From the NCBI GenBank assembly GCA_963839165.1, contig CAWIUG010000011.1, positions 248,001-312,000 of the forward strand: a DNA stretch of 64,000 bases, given 5' to 3'. This document shows positions 7,624 through 16,860 of this stretch, piece after piece. Position numbers and translations under genes: made by a program. Origin of the DNA: DATFVA01 sp963839165 (GTDB lineage Bacteria > Bacteroidota > Ignavibacteria > Ignavibacteriales > Ignavibacteriaceae). The first letter of the stretch is position 1. The number at the start of each line of letters is the position of its first letter. The notes below the pieces were generated by a model. That model saw only the letters and a program-made list of their open reading frames with translations, did not search any database and was not told the DNA's origin.

Positions 7624-10218
7624 ATGTTGAAGAAGGTGCAAATCTATATGTTCATGTTGATCCTGGCCGGGTTGACGATTCCCGCTTTTGCAGCAAATCA
7701 TTATGTCGACAAGAATGCAGCCGGGAGCAATAACGGAAGCAGCTGGAGCAATGCCTGGGAAAGTTTCGGGGCGATCAGCTGGAGCAGCGTAAATGCAGGA
7801 GACATAATATATATATCAGGAGGAAGTGATTCGACGATATATAATGAGACGCTGACAGTAGGAAAAAGCGGAACATCGGGCAGCAGAATAGTAATCTCTC
7901 ACGGAACAGAGAGCGGACATAACGGAAAAGTTATAATAGACGGTGGTAACACCCTAAGCAACGGAATTTTAGTCAATGGGCGATCCTATGTAACGGTAAC
8001 AGGATTTACAGTAAGATATACACACGACGGGTCAATCGAGGTAAGCAATTCAGACCATATAATAGTAGAGAATTGTGATATAACAGTAACGGGAAGAGCG
8101 GGAGTATATGTCAGACAGAATAATAATATAGAAGTCAGAGGATGCAACATAGCCACAGGAAGCTATGTAAACACACAGACAGACGGGATGTACTCTCAGC
8201 TGAATACAGATAACGTATACCACAACAACCACATAGTAGTAAATAACAGTGAACCTACAGGGCACGATGACTGTATCCAGTCCTTCCAGGATAATAACCT
8301 GACAGCACACTCAAATTACCTTGAACAGAACAACAGCAAGCCGAATAACTCACAGGGAATATATACAACTACTCCAACCGGAGGGGTATTCAAGTTCTAT
8401 AATAACATAGTGAATCTGACGCAGTCGGGAAGTAACGGAATAACCTTCAGAAGACTGACGGGTGCAGGGACAGTACAGATAGTAGGAAACACGGCATATG
8501 GACAGAACTCTGCAACACTGATTCAGACAACAGAGGTAGATAACCCGGTAATAAAGAATAATATTATTTATTCAGGAAATAGTGGTTATGCTGCCCGAGT
8601 GCTTAATTGGGCCGGAAATCCTTCCAATATAGAGAACAATTTAGTTTATGCTCCAAATGCGGCTAATGTATGGAATTTTAATGGCGTCTCAAAGAGTTGG
8701 AGTCAGTGGAGGGCTTTGGGATTTGATGTACACGGAAAGAATGCTGACCCGAAGTTTACAAGTATAAACAACAAGAATTTCAGTCTGCAGCAGACCTCAC
8801 CGGGAGTAGACGCAGGACTGGCAGCAGGGTCACCGTATAATGTAGACATAATGGGAGTAAGCAGGCCGCAGGGACAGAATTATGATATGGGAGCCTATGA
8901 GTACAATGGAGGAAATCCTAATCCGGATACAACACCTCCTGAGGTTACAGGCGCTTCAATATCCGTAACCACACAAGTTAATGTAACGTTTTCAGAAGCA
9001 CTGGAACAATCAAGTGCACGGACGGCAGGGAATTACACTATCACCAACGGTATAACAGTAAGAAGTGCAATATTATCAGCAGACGGGAAAATAGTAACAC
9101 TTACAACCAGTCCACATTCAGGCGGACAGAGCTATGTGGTAACGGTAAATAATGTAAAAGACCTGGCAGGCAATGTTGTGAATCCTAATGCGAACACGGC
9201 AGGGTACAGTTTTTTTAATAACACAACCCCGCCAGAGTTAGCGGGAGCTTCGTTACCAGGGACATCCACAATCATAGTAACATTTTCTGTAGAAATGGAT
9301 CCGGCTACTATTGGAAATATAAATAATTATGCGATCAACAATGGTGTAACTATAGATTCTGCGGTTGTCTATAGTAATAATCAAAAAGTCGTTTTAAGTA
9401 CCAGCGCACATAAAATCGGAAAATGGTATACACTAACCGTAAGTAACGTTAAAGATATATCCGGAAATTTGATTAATCCAAATAAAAGAGCAGCCGATTA
9501 TCAAGCTTCTAATAGAATTAAATATTCCATCATCACAGCTGACGGGAAATGGTATCAGAATTTTATACCAGGGAAAGCCATTGATGGGAATACTGATACA
9601 ACATCCGACTCACGCTGGGGCGGTGTTGTGAATTTACCTGACTCAATTACTTTTGATATGGGCAGTGTTAATAATGTTGATGAAACCCACCTTTCTTTCT
9701 ACAGATGGAATGATGGAAGGAACTATACCTATTCTATATTGACCTCCGTGGATGGAGTAAACTGGATTGAAGCAGTTTCTAATTGTTCATCTGCACCTAT
9801 GGCATGGACTATTGATGAATTTACTGCTGTGGATGCAAGATATATCAAACTAATAATATTAAGCTGTAATGAGAGCCCGGTTGCGGGATTATGGGAAGCT
9901 GAAATATATGGACCTACCGTGGTAACGGGTGTAGAGAATGGAAATGAAACCCCCTCGGATTTTAGCCTTGAGCAGAATTATCCAAATCCTTTTAACCCGA
10001 CGACAACAATCAACTTCAATATTCCTTCAGATCAACAAGTTAAGATTAATATCTATAATTCTATCGGGCAGCTGGTTACTGAACTTGTAAACAAAGAATA
10101 TTCAGCAGGAAATCATGCGGTTGAATTTAATGCGGCTAACCTTCCCTCAGGAGTATATATTTATAGAATGGAAGCTAAGTCATTTACAGCAACACATAAA
10201 ATGGTATTGATGAAATAA
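7624..10218 (+). CDS. secreted beta-helix / Ig-like / discoidin surface protein with T9SS sorting tail (copy 1)
   Basis: The product has 864 residues. A signal peptide (about 1-23, ending AFA) is followed by a right-handed parallel beta-helix domain (about 24-430) of the kind found in polysaccharide-binding or -degrading proteins (SYVTVTGFTVR, HIIVENCDIT, GIYTTTPTGGVFKFYNNIV), closing with SPGVDAGLA and MGAYEYNGG. Two Ig-like domains starting DTTPPEVTGA and NTTPPELAGA follow. A discoidin-like (F5/8 type C) domain runs about 630-760 (IDGNTDTTSDSRWGG, DARYIKL, WEAEIYGP). The end is a type IX sorting domain (QNYPNPFNPTT to the final Lys). It is therefore exported and probably surface-bound or released. 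AAGGAGTGAGG precedes the ATG. No catalytic motif of a known lyase is obvious, so carbohydrate binding or depolymerisation is inference. Confidence 0.8.
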   Translation: MLKKVQIYMFMLILAGLTIPAFAANHYVDKNAAGSNNGSSWSNAWESFGAISWSSVNAGDIIYISGGSDSTIYNETLTVGKSGTSGSRIVISHGTESGHNGKVIIDGGNTLSNGILVNGRSYVTVTGFTVRYTHDGSIEVSNSDHIIVENCDITVTGRAGVYVRQNNNIEVRGCNIATGSYVNTQTDGMYSQLNTDNVYHNNHIVVNNSEPTGHDDCIQSFQDNNLTAHSNYLEQNNSKPNNSQGIYTTTPTGGVFKFYNNIVNLTQSGSNGITFRRLTGAGTVQIVGNTAYGQNSATLIQTTEVDNPVIKNNIIYSGNSGYAARVLNWAGNPSNIENNLVYAPNAANVWNFNGVSKSWSQWRALGFDVHGKNADPKFTSINNKNFSLQQTSPGVDAGLAAGSPYNVDIMGVSRPQGQNYDMGAYEYNGGNPNPDTTPPEVTGASISVTTQVNVTFSEALEQSSARTAGNYTITNGITVRSAILSADGKIVTLTTSPHSGGQSYVVTVNNVKDLAGNVVNPNANTAGYSFFNNTTPPELAGASLPGTSTIIVTFSVEMDPATIGNINNYAINNGVTIDSAVVYSNNQKVVLSTSAHKIGKWYTLTVSNVKDISGNLINPNKRAADYQASNRIKYSIITADGKWYQNFIPGKAIDGNTDTTSDSRWGGVVNLPDSITFDMGSVNNVDETHLSFYRWNDGRNYTYSILTSVDGVNWIEAVSNCSSAPMAWTIDEFTAVDARYIKLIILSCNESPVAGLWEAEIYGPTVVTGVENGNETPSDFSLEQNYPNPFNPTTTINFNIPSDQQVKINIYNSIGQLVTELVNKEYSAGNHAVEFNAANLPSGVYIYRMEAKSFTATHKMVLMK
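7690..8955 (+). repeat. 1,266-bp beta-helix module, copy 1
   Basis: This is the first of three in-phase direct repeats, each exactly 1,266 bp, encoding the beta-helix domains. Compared with copies 2 and 3 it shows scattered substitutions up to about 8,560. Then comes a clearly diverged patch (about 8,565-8,720, where codon choice also changes), then near-identity again to the start of the Ig domain. There are no length changes. A patchwork of this kind suggests gene conversion between the copies. Confidence 0.9.
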
Positions 10219-10227
10219 TTTGGTGTT

Positions 10228-10256
10228 TACCAGGAGAGGGTAAACCTCTCCTGGTA
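10228..10256 (+). terminator. 12-bp hairpin after copy 1
   Basis: TACCAGGAGAGG and CCTCTCCTGGTA pair perfectly around a GTAAA loop, 10 bases after the stop codon. No T-run follows, so it may stabilise or separate the message rather than terminate it strictly. The following ~210 bases before the next start hold no gene I can support. Confidence 0.55.
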
Positions 10257-10468
10257 TACTTAGAGGAAAATGTAATAATTACCTGTAGTATTGAAGTTTA
10301 ACTAAAAAAAGGAAAGGTTTTAATGAAAAAGTAAGAAAAAGAGCTGGTATAGGAATTGTGCTTTTCCTTGCCAGTGTGCTAAAACTCTAAGAGGTGCCAG
10401 GCTTATTTGTGGGAACAATAACTGGAGGGATGAACATTATTGATGGATCTTAAACTAAGGAGTGGCGT

Positions 10469-13366
10469 ATGGAGAAGAAGATTCTACCCTTTTCATTATT
10501 GTTATTTGTTTTCTTTTTAATTGTACCTGCCTATGCAGCAAATCATTATGTCGACAAGAATGCAGCCGGGAGCAATAACGGAAGCAGCTGGAGCAATGCC
10601 TGGGAAAGTTTCGGGGCGATCAGCTGGAGCAGCGTAAATGCAGGAGACATAATATATATATCAGGAGGAAGTGATTCGACGATATATAATGAGACGCTGA
10701 CAGTAGGAAAAAGCGGAACATCGGGCAGCAGAATAGTAATCTCTCACGGAACAGAGAGCGGACATAACGGAAAAGTTATAATAGACGGTGGTAACACCCT
10801 AAGCAACGGAATTTTAGTCAATGGGCGATCCTATGTAACAGTAACAGGATTTACAGTAAGATATACACACGACGGGTCAATCGAGGTAAGCAATTCAGAC
10901 CATATAATAGTAGAGAATTGTGATATAACAGTAACGGGAAGAGCGGGAGTATATGTCAGACAGAATAATAATATAGAAGTCAGAGGATGCAACATAGCCA
11001 CAGGAAGCTATGTAAACACACAGACAGACGGGATGTACTCTCAGCTGAATACAGATAACGTATACCACAACAACCACATTGTAGTAAATAACAGTGAACC
11101 TACAGGGCACGATGACTGTATCCAGTCCTACCAGGATAATAACCTGACAGTACACTCAAATTACCTTGAGCAGAACAACAGCAAACCGAATAACTCACAG
11201 GGAATATATGCAACTACTCCAACCGGAGGGGTATTCAAGTTCTATAATAACATAGTGAATCTGACGCAGTCGGGAAGTAACGGAATAACCTTCAGAAGAC
11301 TGACGGGTGTAGGGACAGTACAGATAGTAGGAAACACGGCATATGGACAGAACTCTGCAACACTGATTCAGACAACAGAGGTAGATGATCCGGTAATAAA
11401 GAATAATGTCATTTACTCAGGATCAGCGGCATTTGGAGCCAGGGTAATAAACTGGGCAGGAAATCCATCCAACATAGATAACAACATAATATATGTACCA
11501 AACTCAGCTAATGTATGGAGTTTTAATGGCGTCTCAAAGAGCTGGAGTCAGTGGAAGGCATTGGGGTTTGATGTACACGGAAAGAATGCTGACCCGAAGT
11601 TTACAAGTATAAACAACAAGAATTTCAGTCTGCAGCAGACCTCACCGGGAGTAGACGCAGGACTGGCAGCAGGGTCACCGTATAATGTAGACATAATGGG
11701 AGTAAGCAGGCCACAGGGACAGAATTATGATATGGGAGCCTATGAGTACAATGGAGGAAATCCTAATCCGGATACGACACCTCCGGAGGTTACGGGAGCT
11801 TCAATAACCAATCAGACAACAGTGGTTGTAAACTTCTCGGAACCCCTTCAGTCATTAGGAGCCCAGAACCCTGCAAACTACAGCATAAGCGGAGGCATAA
11901 CAGTAAGCAGTGCAGTAATGAACGGGACCCAGGTAACGCTCACAACCAGTCCACACAACTTCAACCAGCAATACACTATAACGGTAAGCAGCATAAAAGA
12001 CGCAGCAGGCAACCTTATAAACCCGAATGCCAACAGTGCTCAGTACCTGCTTGATGGTGATACAACACCCCCTGAGGTTACAGGGGCTTCAATATCTACA
12101 GCTACTCAGGTTATCGTAACATTTTCAGAAGCACTGATACCGGCAGGCGCACAGACAGCAGGGAATTACACTATCACCAACGGTATAGCAGTAAGCAGTG
12201 CAGTATTATCAGCAGACGGAAAAAGAGTAACACTTACAACCAGCGCACATTCTAGCGGACAAAGCTATGTGGTAACGGTAAATAATGTGAAAGACCTTGC
12301 AGGCAACGTTGTGAATCCTAATGCGAACACGGCAGGGTACAGTTTTTTTAATGATACTACCCCGCCAGAGTTAGCGGGAGCTGCATTATCAGGGAATAAA
12401 ATTGTATTGCTTACCTTTTCTGAAGAAATGGATGAGACTTCTGCGGAAGTTACCAGCAATTACTCAGTAGATAAAGGTATTTCAATAGACAGCGCAACTT
12501 TATTAAACGGAGGAACAGTTGTCAGCCTATCGACCTCCAATCATTCACCAAATACTATTTATACAGTAACCGTAGAAAATGTAACTGACCTGGCTGGAAA
12601 CACCATTTCTTCACAAGCTAATTCCGCCCAATATCAAAAGGATAATGGTGGGGGCGGCGGAAAAAGAAAATTTGCTGTCGGGAAGGCTTCTGCACAATGG
12701 TTCCAAAATTTTGTTCCAAATAATTCGGTTGATGAAAATCCGGATACAACTTCCGAATCAAGATGGGCCGGTGTCTTACCTATGCCTGATTCAATAGTTT
12801 TTGATCTTGAGACAGTTAATACAATTGACGAAACCCATTTTTCTTTCTATAGATGGAATCAGGGAAGAGTCTATCATTTCTCGGTTCAGGTTTCAGTAGA
12901 CGACGCCAATTGGACCGAGGTACTGACGGATATGGTTTCTTCTTCTTCACAATGGACTATAAACCAGTTTGATTCAGTTCAAGCCCGCTATGTTAAATTA
13001 ATTTTATTGAGCAATAATGAAAGTGAATGGGCGGGATTATGGGAAGCAGAGATATGGGGACCAGACCAGGCCACTGAAACCAATGAAATCAATATAACGC
13101 CTGCAAATTTTAATCTTGAACAAAATTACCCTAATCCCTTTAATCCTACTACAAACATCAGGTTCAATATTCCAACTGATCAGCATGTAAGAATAAATGT
13201 ATACAATATTATCGGAGAGTTAGTTACTGAGCTGGTAAATAAAGATTATTCAGCAGGAAATTATGCTGTAGAATTCAATGCCGCTGATTTACCCTCCGGT
13301 ATTTACATATATCGATTAGAGTCACAATCATTCACATCAGTGAGAAAAATGATTTTAGTAAAATAA
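10469..13366 (+). CDS. secreted beta-helix / triple Ig-like / discoidin surface protein with T9SS sorting tail (copy 2)
   Basis: The largest of the three paralogues has 965 residues. The signal peptide is different from copy 1 (MEKKILPFSLLLFVFFLIV, ending AYA). The beta-helix domain (about 23-430) is identical in protein sequence to that of copy 3. Three Ig-like domains follow, each opening DTTPPE. The second and its flank are nearly identical in DNA to the first Ig domain of copy 1, so this gene looks like the copy 1 plan with one domain inserted. A GGGGGKRK linker leads to a discoidin-like domain (VDENPDTTSESRWAG, WEAEIWGP) and the type IX sorting tail (QNYPNPFNPTT). AAGGAGTGG precedes the ATG. 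Function is inferred as for copy 1. Confidence 0.8.
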   Translation: MEKKILPFSLLLFVFFLIVPAYAANHYVDKNAAGSNNGSSWSNAWESFGAISWSSVNAGDIIYISGGSDSTIYNETLTVGKSGTSGSRIVISHGTESGHNGKVIIDGGNTLSNGILVNGRSYVTVTGFTVRYTHDGSIEVSNSDHIIVENCDITVTGRAGVYVRQNNNIEVRGCNIATGSYVNTQTDGMYSQLNTDNVYHNNHIVVNNSEPTGHDDCIQSYQDNNLTVHSNYLEQNNSKPNNSQGIYATTPTGGVFKFYNNIVNLTQSGSNGITFRRLTGVGTVQIVGNTAYGQNSATLIQTTEVDDPVIKNNVIYSGSAAFGARVINWAGNPSNIDNNIIYVPNSANVWSFNGVSKSWSQWKALGFDVHGKNADPKFTSINNKNFSLQQTSPGVDAGLAAGSPYNVDIMGVSRPQGQNYDMGAYEYNGGNPNPDTTPPEVTGASITNQTTVVVNFSEPLQSLGAQNPANYSISGGITVSSAVMNGTQVTLTTSPHNFNQQYTITVSSIKDAAGNLINPNANSAQYLLDGDTTPPEVTGASISTATQVIVTFSEALIPAGAQTAGNYTITNGIAVSSAVLSADGKRVTLTTSAHSSGQSYVVTVNNVKDLAGNVVNPNANTAGYSFFNDTTPPELAGAALSGNKIVLLTFSEEMDETSAEVTSNYSVDKGISIDSATLLNGGTVVSLSTSNHSPNTIYTVTVENVTDLAGNTISSQANSAQYQKDNGGGGGKRKFAVGKASAQWFQNFVPNNSVDENPDTTSESRWAGVLPMPDSIVFDLETVNTIDETHFSFYRWNQGRVYHFSVQVSVDDANWTEVLTDMVSSSSQWTINQFDSVQARYVKLILLSNNESEWAGLWEAEIWGPDQATETNEINITPANFNLEQNYPNPFNPTTNIRFNIPTDQHVRINVYNIIGELVTELVNKDYSAGNYAVEFNAADLPSGIYIYRLESQSFTSVRKMILVK
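10535..11800 (+). repeat. 1,266-bp beta-helix module, copy 2
   Basis: By direct reading this copy differs from copy 3 at two positions only, both third-codon and silent (one GTAACA/GTAACG, one AAT/AAC). The identity starts 11 bases upstream, within the signal-peptide codons, at 10524, and ends abruptly at 11800 inside the first Ig domain. Confidence 0.9.
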
Positions 13367-13379
13367 TTTGGTTCGGGTT

Positions 13380-13412
13380 TCAGGTGTAAAGTTGGGAAGG
13401 CATTACACCTGA
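13380..13412 (+). terminator. hairpin between copies 2 and 3
   Basis: TCAGGTGTAA and TTACACCTGA pair over 10 bp with a 13-base loop, shortly after the copy 2 stop. There is no T-run. It occupies the same place as the hairpin after copy 1 but is unrelated in sequence. Confidence 0.45.
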
Positions 13413-13458
13413 TCATATGCTATTAATGCTTAAACATATGTGAATTAGAGGAGCCGCT

Positions 13459-16053
13459 ATGAAAATTCGTTTGAATTACTTTTCAGGGGTGTATACCATC
13501 CTGTTTATTTTTGCTTTAGTTTCATTACCTGCCTATGCAGCAAATCATTATGTCGACAAGAATGCAGCCGGGAGCAATAACGGAAGCAGCTGGAGCAATG
13601 CCTGGGAAAGTTTCGGGGCGATCAGCTGGAGCAGCGTAAATGCAGGAGACATAATATATATATCAGGAGGAAGTGATTCGACGATATATAACGAGACGCT
13701 GACAGTAGGAAAAAGCGGAACATCGGGCAGCAGAATAGTAATCTCTCACGGAACAGAGAGCGGACATAACGGAAAAGTTATAATAGACGGTGGTAACACC
13801 CTAAGCAACGGAATTTTAGTCAATGGGCGATCCTATGTAACGGTAACAGGATTTACAGTAAGATATACACACGACGGGTCAATCGAGGTAAGCAATTCAG
13901 ACCATATAATAGTAGAGAATTGTGATATAACAGTAACGGGAAGAGCGGGAGTATATGTCAGACAGAATAATAATATAGAAGTCAGAGGATGCAACATAGC
14001 CACAGGAAGCTATGTAAACACACAGACAGACGGGATGTACTCTCAGCTGAATACAGATAACGTATACCACAACAACCACATTGTAGTAAATAACAGTGAA
14101 CCTACAGGGCACGATGACTGTATCCAGTCCTACCAGGATAATAACCTGACAGTACACTCAAATTACCTTGAGCAGAACAACAGCAAACCGAATAACTCAC
14201 AGGGAATATATGCAACTACTCCAACCGGAGGGGTATTCAAGTTCTATAATAACATAGTGAATCTGACGCAGTCGGGAAGTAACGGAATAACCTTCAGAAG
14301 ACTGACGGGTGTAGGGACAGTACAGATAGTAGGAAACACGGCATATGGACAGAACTCTGCAACACTGATTCAGACAACAGAGGTAGATGATCCGGTAATA
14401 AAGAATAATGTCATTTACTCAGGATCAGCGGCATTTGGAGCCAGGGTAATAAACTGGGCAGGAAATCCATCCAACATAGATAACAACATAATATATGTAC
14501 CAAACTCAGCTAATGTATGGAGTTTTAATGGCGTCTCAAAGAGCTGGAGTCAGTGGAAGGCATTGGGGTTTGATGTACACGGAAAGAATGCTGACCCGAA
14601 GTTTACAAGTATAAACAACAAGAATTTCAGTCTGCAGCAGACCTCACCGGGAGTAGACGCAGGACTGGCAGCAGGGTCACCGTATAATGTAGACATAATG
14701 GGAGTAAGCAGGCCACAGGGACAGAATTATGATATGGGAGCCTATGAGTACAATGGAGGAAATCCTAATCCGGATACGACACCTCCGGAGGTTACGGGAG
14801 CTGAACTCGCGGATTCTATAACGGTTCTTGTTCATTTTTCCGAAGCAGTCTCACAGGCAACAGCCGAAAATGAATCAAATTATTCTATAAGTGAGGGAAT
14901 TGGAGTAACTTCAGCATTATTATCCCCTGACGGTTTGGATGTTACGCTTAGCACTGAAATGCATCTAGTAGGACCTGTCTACTCAGTTACAGTCGTTAAT
15001 GTTCAGGATCCTGCAGGTAATACAATTTCGGCTAATGCAAATTCGGCTCAATATCAGTTAATAGTCAATCCCGAAGGAGACTTAAACCAGCTTAATATAA
15101 TTGGGGCGGCTTCATCAAACTGGTATCAGAACTATGTGCCCCCATTAACAATTGACGGGAATTCAGATCCCTCTTCAGAATCAAGATGGGCAGGTTCCGT
15201 ACCAATGCCCGATACTATAACTTTTGACCTCGGAGAATTAAAGCTCATCAAACAGAGTAAGTTTTCTTTCTACAAATGGGATCAGAGTCGTGTTTACCAT
15301 TATGAGGTGCTGGTTTCATCGGATAATATCAATTGGTTCCAGGTAGTATCTAATGCTCCCTCCGATGCTTCTCAATGGTCGGTGATGAGTTTCTATCCAA
15401 TAGCAGGGCAGTATGTAAGACTTATATCCATCGACAATAATGAAAGCTCGTTTGCTGGTGTCTGGGAAGCAGAAATATGGGGTTCTGCTGCTCCTATTCC
15501 CGTAGAACTTACCTCGTTTACAGCAGAGCAGTTAAATAATTCAATAGTGATCAAATGGGCAACAGCAACTGAAACTAATAACAAAGGTTTTGAGGTTCAG
15601 AAAAAAAATAACGGTGATTATACAGTAATAGGATTTGTAGAAGGTCATGGAACAACGTCGGAGAAGTATGATTATAAATTCAATGACAATGAAGTCCAGC
15701 CAGGTGAGTCGACCTATAGAATAAGACAGGTAGACTTTGACGGTGCTTTCGAATATTCTGATGAAGTTACCATCTCTATAGAGAAGCCTGAGGGTTTTGA
15801 ACTAAGTCAGAATTATCCTAATCCTTTTAATCCAACAACCAAAATACAGTTCAGTATTCCTGTTGATAATCATGTCAAACTGACCTTATATAACCTTCTG
15901 GGAGAAAGAGTTAAAGATATAATTGATAATGATTATAAGGCAGGGACGCATGAGATCAACTTAAACGCTTCGGGGCTATCCAGCGGGGTTTACCTGTATA
16001 AGATCGAAACCGGAAATTTTGTGAGTATTAAGAAAATGATGGTGATGAAATAA
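13459..16053 (+). CDS. secreted beta-helix / Ig-like / discoidin surface protein with T9SS sorting tail (copy 3)
   Basis: The product has 864 residues. A third, unrelated signal peptide (ending AYA) precedes the shared beta-helix domain. A single Ig-like domain (DTTPPEVTGAELADS) and a discoidin-like domain (IDGNSDPSSESRWAG, WEAEIWG) follow. An extra fibronectin-like domain characteristic of type IX substrates (PVELTSFTAEQ, IKWATATETNNKGFEVQKK, YRIRQVDFDGAFEYSDEV) comes next, then the sorting tail (QNYPNPFNPTTKIQFSIP to MMVMK). The three neighbours thus carry two, three and one Ig domains behind one common head. GAGGAG precedes the ATG, and a strong terminator ends the unit. Confidence 0.8.
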   Translation: MKIRLNYFSGVYTILFIFALVSLPAYAANHYVDKNAAGSNNGSSWSNAWESFGAISWSSVNAGDIIYISGGSDSTIYNETLTVGKSGTSGSRIVISHGTESGHNGKVIIDGGNTLSNGILVNGRSYVTVTGFTVRYTHDGSIEVSNSDHIIVENCDITVTGRAGVYVRQNNNIEVRGCNIATGSYVNTQTDGMYSQLNTDNVYHNNHIVVNNSEPTGHDDCIQSYQDNNLTVHSNYLEQNNSKPNNSQGIYATTPTGGVFKFYNNIVNLTQSGSNGITFRRLTGVGTVQIVGNTAYGQNSATLIQTTEVDDPVIKNNVIYSGSAAFGARVINWAGNPSNIDNNIIYVPNSANVWSFNGVSKSWSQWKALGFDVHGKNADPKFTSINNKNFSLQQTSPGVDAGLAAGSPYNVDIMGVSRPQGQNYDMGAYEYNGGNPNPDTTPPEVTGAELADSITVLVHFSEAVSQATAENESNYSISEGIGVTSALLSPDGLDVTLSTEMHLVGPVYSVTVVNVQDPAGNTISANANSAQYQLIVNPEGDLNQLNIIGAASSNWYQNYVPPLTIDGNSDPSSESRWAGSVPMPDTITFDLGELKLIKQSKFSFYKWDQSRVYHYEVLVSSDNINWFQVVSNAPSDASQWSVMSFYPIAGQYVRLISIDNNESSFAGVWEAEIWGSAAPIPVELTSFTAEQLNNSIVIKWATATETNNKGFEVQKKNNGDYTVIGFVEGHGTTSEKYDYKFNDNEVQPGESTYRIRQVDFDGAFEYSDEVTISIEKPEGFELSQNYPNPFNPTTKIQFSIPVDNHVKLTLYNLLGERVKDIIDNDYKAGTHEINLNASGLSSGVYLYKIETGNFVSIKKMMVMK
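13537..14802 (+). repeat. 1,266-bp beta-helix module, copy 3
   Basis: The third in-phase copy. Together with the 11 shared bases upstream it gives a 1,277-bp match to copy 2 with two silent differences. The match ends sharply at GTTACGGGAGCT, after which the Ig domain differs completely from that of copy 2. Confidence 0.9.
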
Positions 16054-16078
16054 CGACAATAGCTGCCATCACTATTAT

Positions 16079-16116
16079 AATCCTTTCCGGACTCCCGCCG
16101 GAAAGGATTTTTTTTA
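16079..16116 (+). terminator. strong intrinsic terminator after the three-gene array
   Basis: A 12-bp perfect stem (AATCCTTTCCGG with CCGGAAAGGATT, loop of 7 bases) is followed directly by a run of T. It lies between the stop of copy 3 and the stop of the convergent thioesterase gene, and may serve both strands. Confidence 0.85.
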
Positions 16117-16860
16117 TAACTTTTCAGAGAATTCTATAGCTGCCTGGAAAACTATTTTAGAAGTTGATTTATTTGAACCTTCTATTAGATAAGAATTATC
16201 TTTACCCCGATCTGATTTGTAAACTTCTATTAAATCATAATACATCAACTCAGAAACAAAATTGACCGATATATTTCTCACCATAAATTTTTCGTGCTGC
16301 TCTTTTGTGAAACTATCTGTTATCATTTCTATATATTTGATATTGTTTACATGCTGATTCAAATCGATATCGGTGTATCTCATATGTCGGTTAAAAAGGA
16401 ACTCCCCACCTTTCATTTCTGAAATTTTCCCTGGTAAAGAATCCAGCGCAGATACCTTTTCCTGATAGTTGATCGGAGCAGGCAGATTTGAAGTATCAAT
16501 GATCCTTTTTGAAGTTATATTTATTGGCAGCCAGGCTGTGGTTGCCTTGATAATTATCTCCTCTTTATTGTTATAGATCAGAAAATCTCTTATAGAATAA
16601 AGTTTATACTTTTTCTTGGGCCAGGTTTTAATCCTGATTTCATCACCGAACCCCGGGAGTAAAGAAATCTCTACGTTTGTCCACGTCAGTACCCATCCAT
16701 AGTTATGTTTAATTAGTGCAGTATAACCAAGATCTAATTTGTCAGCATGTGCAGCCGCTGTATCCTGGAGGTAGATGAAAAGTGAATCTAATCTCAGCCG
16801 GTTGGTAAAGTCGGCATCGTGGGCCTGTACTATCTGACTTTTTTCAAAAAATTCTAACAC
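16114..16860 (-). CDS. acyl-ACP thioesterase (FatA/FatB-type)
   Basis: This 248-residue double hot-dog protein hydrolyses acyl-ACP to free fatty acid in the cytoplasm. The first hot-dog domain includes DADFTNRLRLDSLFIYLQDTA, HNYGWVLTWTNVEI and TWPKKKYKLYSIRDF. The second carries the family's catalytic segment, MRYTDIDLNQHVNNIKYIEM (Asn and His of NQHVNN). The length fits bacterial acyl-ACP thioesterases. It is a single gene facing the surface-protein array and divergent from the arsenic operon. The ATG follows GGAATTACCAC, a weak ribosome site. Confidence 0.85.
   Translation of the reverse strand: MLEFFEKSQIVQAHDADFTNRLRLDSLFIYLQDTAAAHADKLDLGYTALIKHNYGWVLTWTNVEISLLPGFGDEIRIKTWPKKKYKLYSIRDFLIYNNKEEIIIKATTAWLPINITSKRIIDTSNLPAPINYQEKVSALDSLPGKISEMKGGEFLFNRHMRYTDIDLNQHVNNIKYIEMITDSFTKEQHEKFMVRNISVNFVSELMYYDLIEVYKSDRGKDNSYLIEGSNKSTSKIVFQAAIEFSEKL

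Noticed and set aside
8050..14157. Conserved 86-codon antisense frames in all three beta-helix modules (8050, 10895, 13897)
   Set aside because: They are conserved only because the DNA of the modules is nearly identical; composition is that of an antisense frame.
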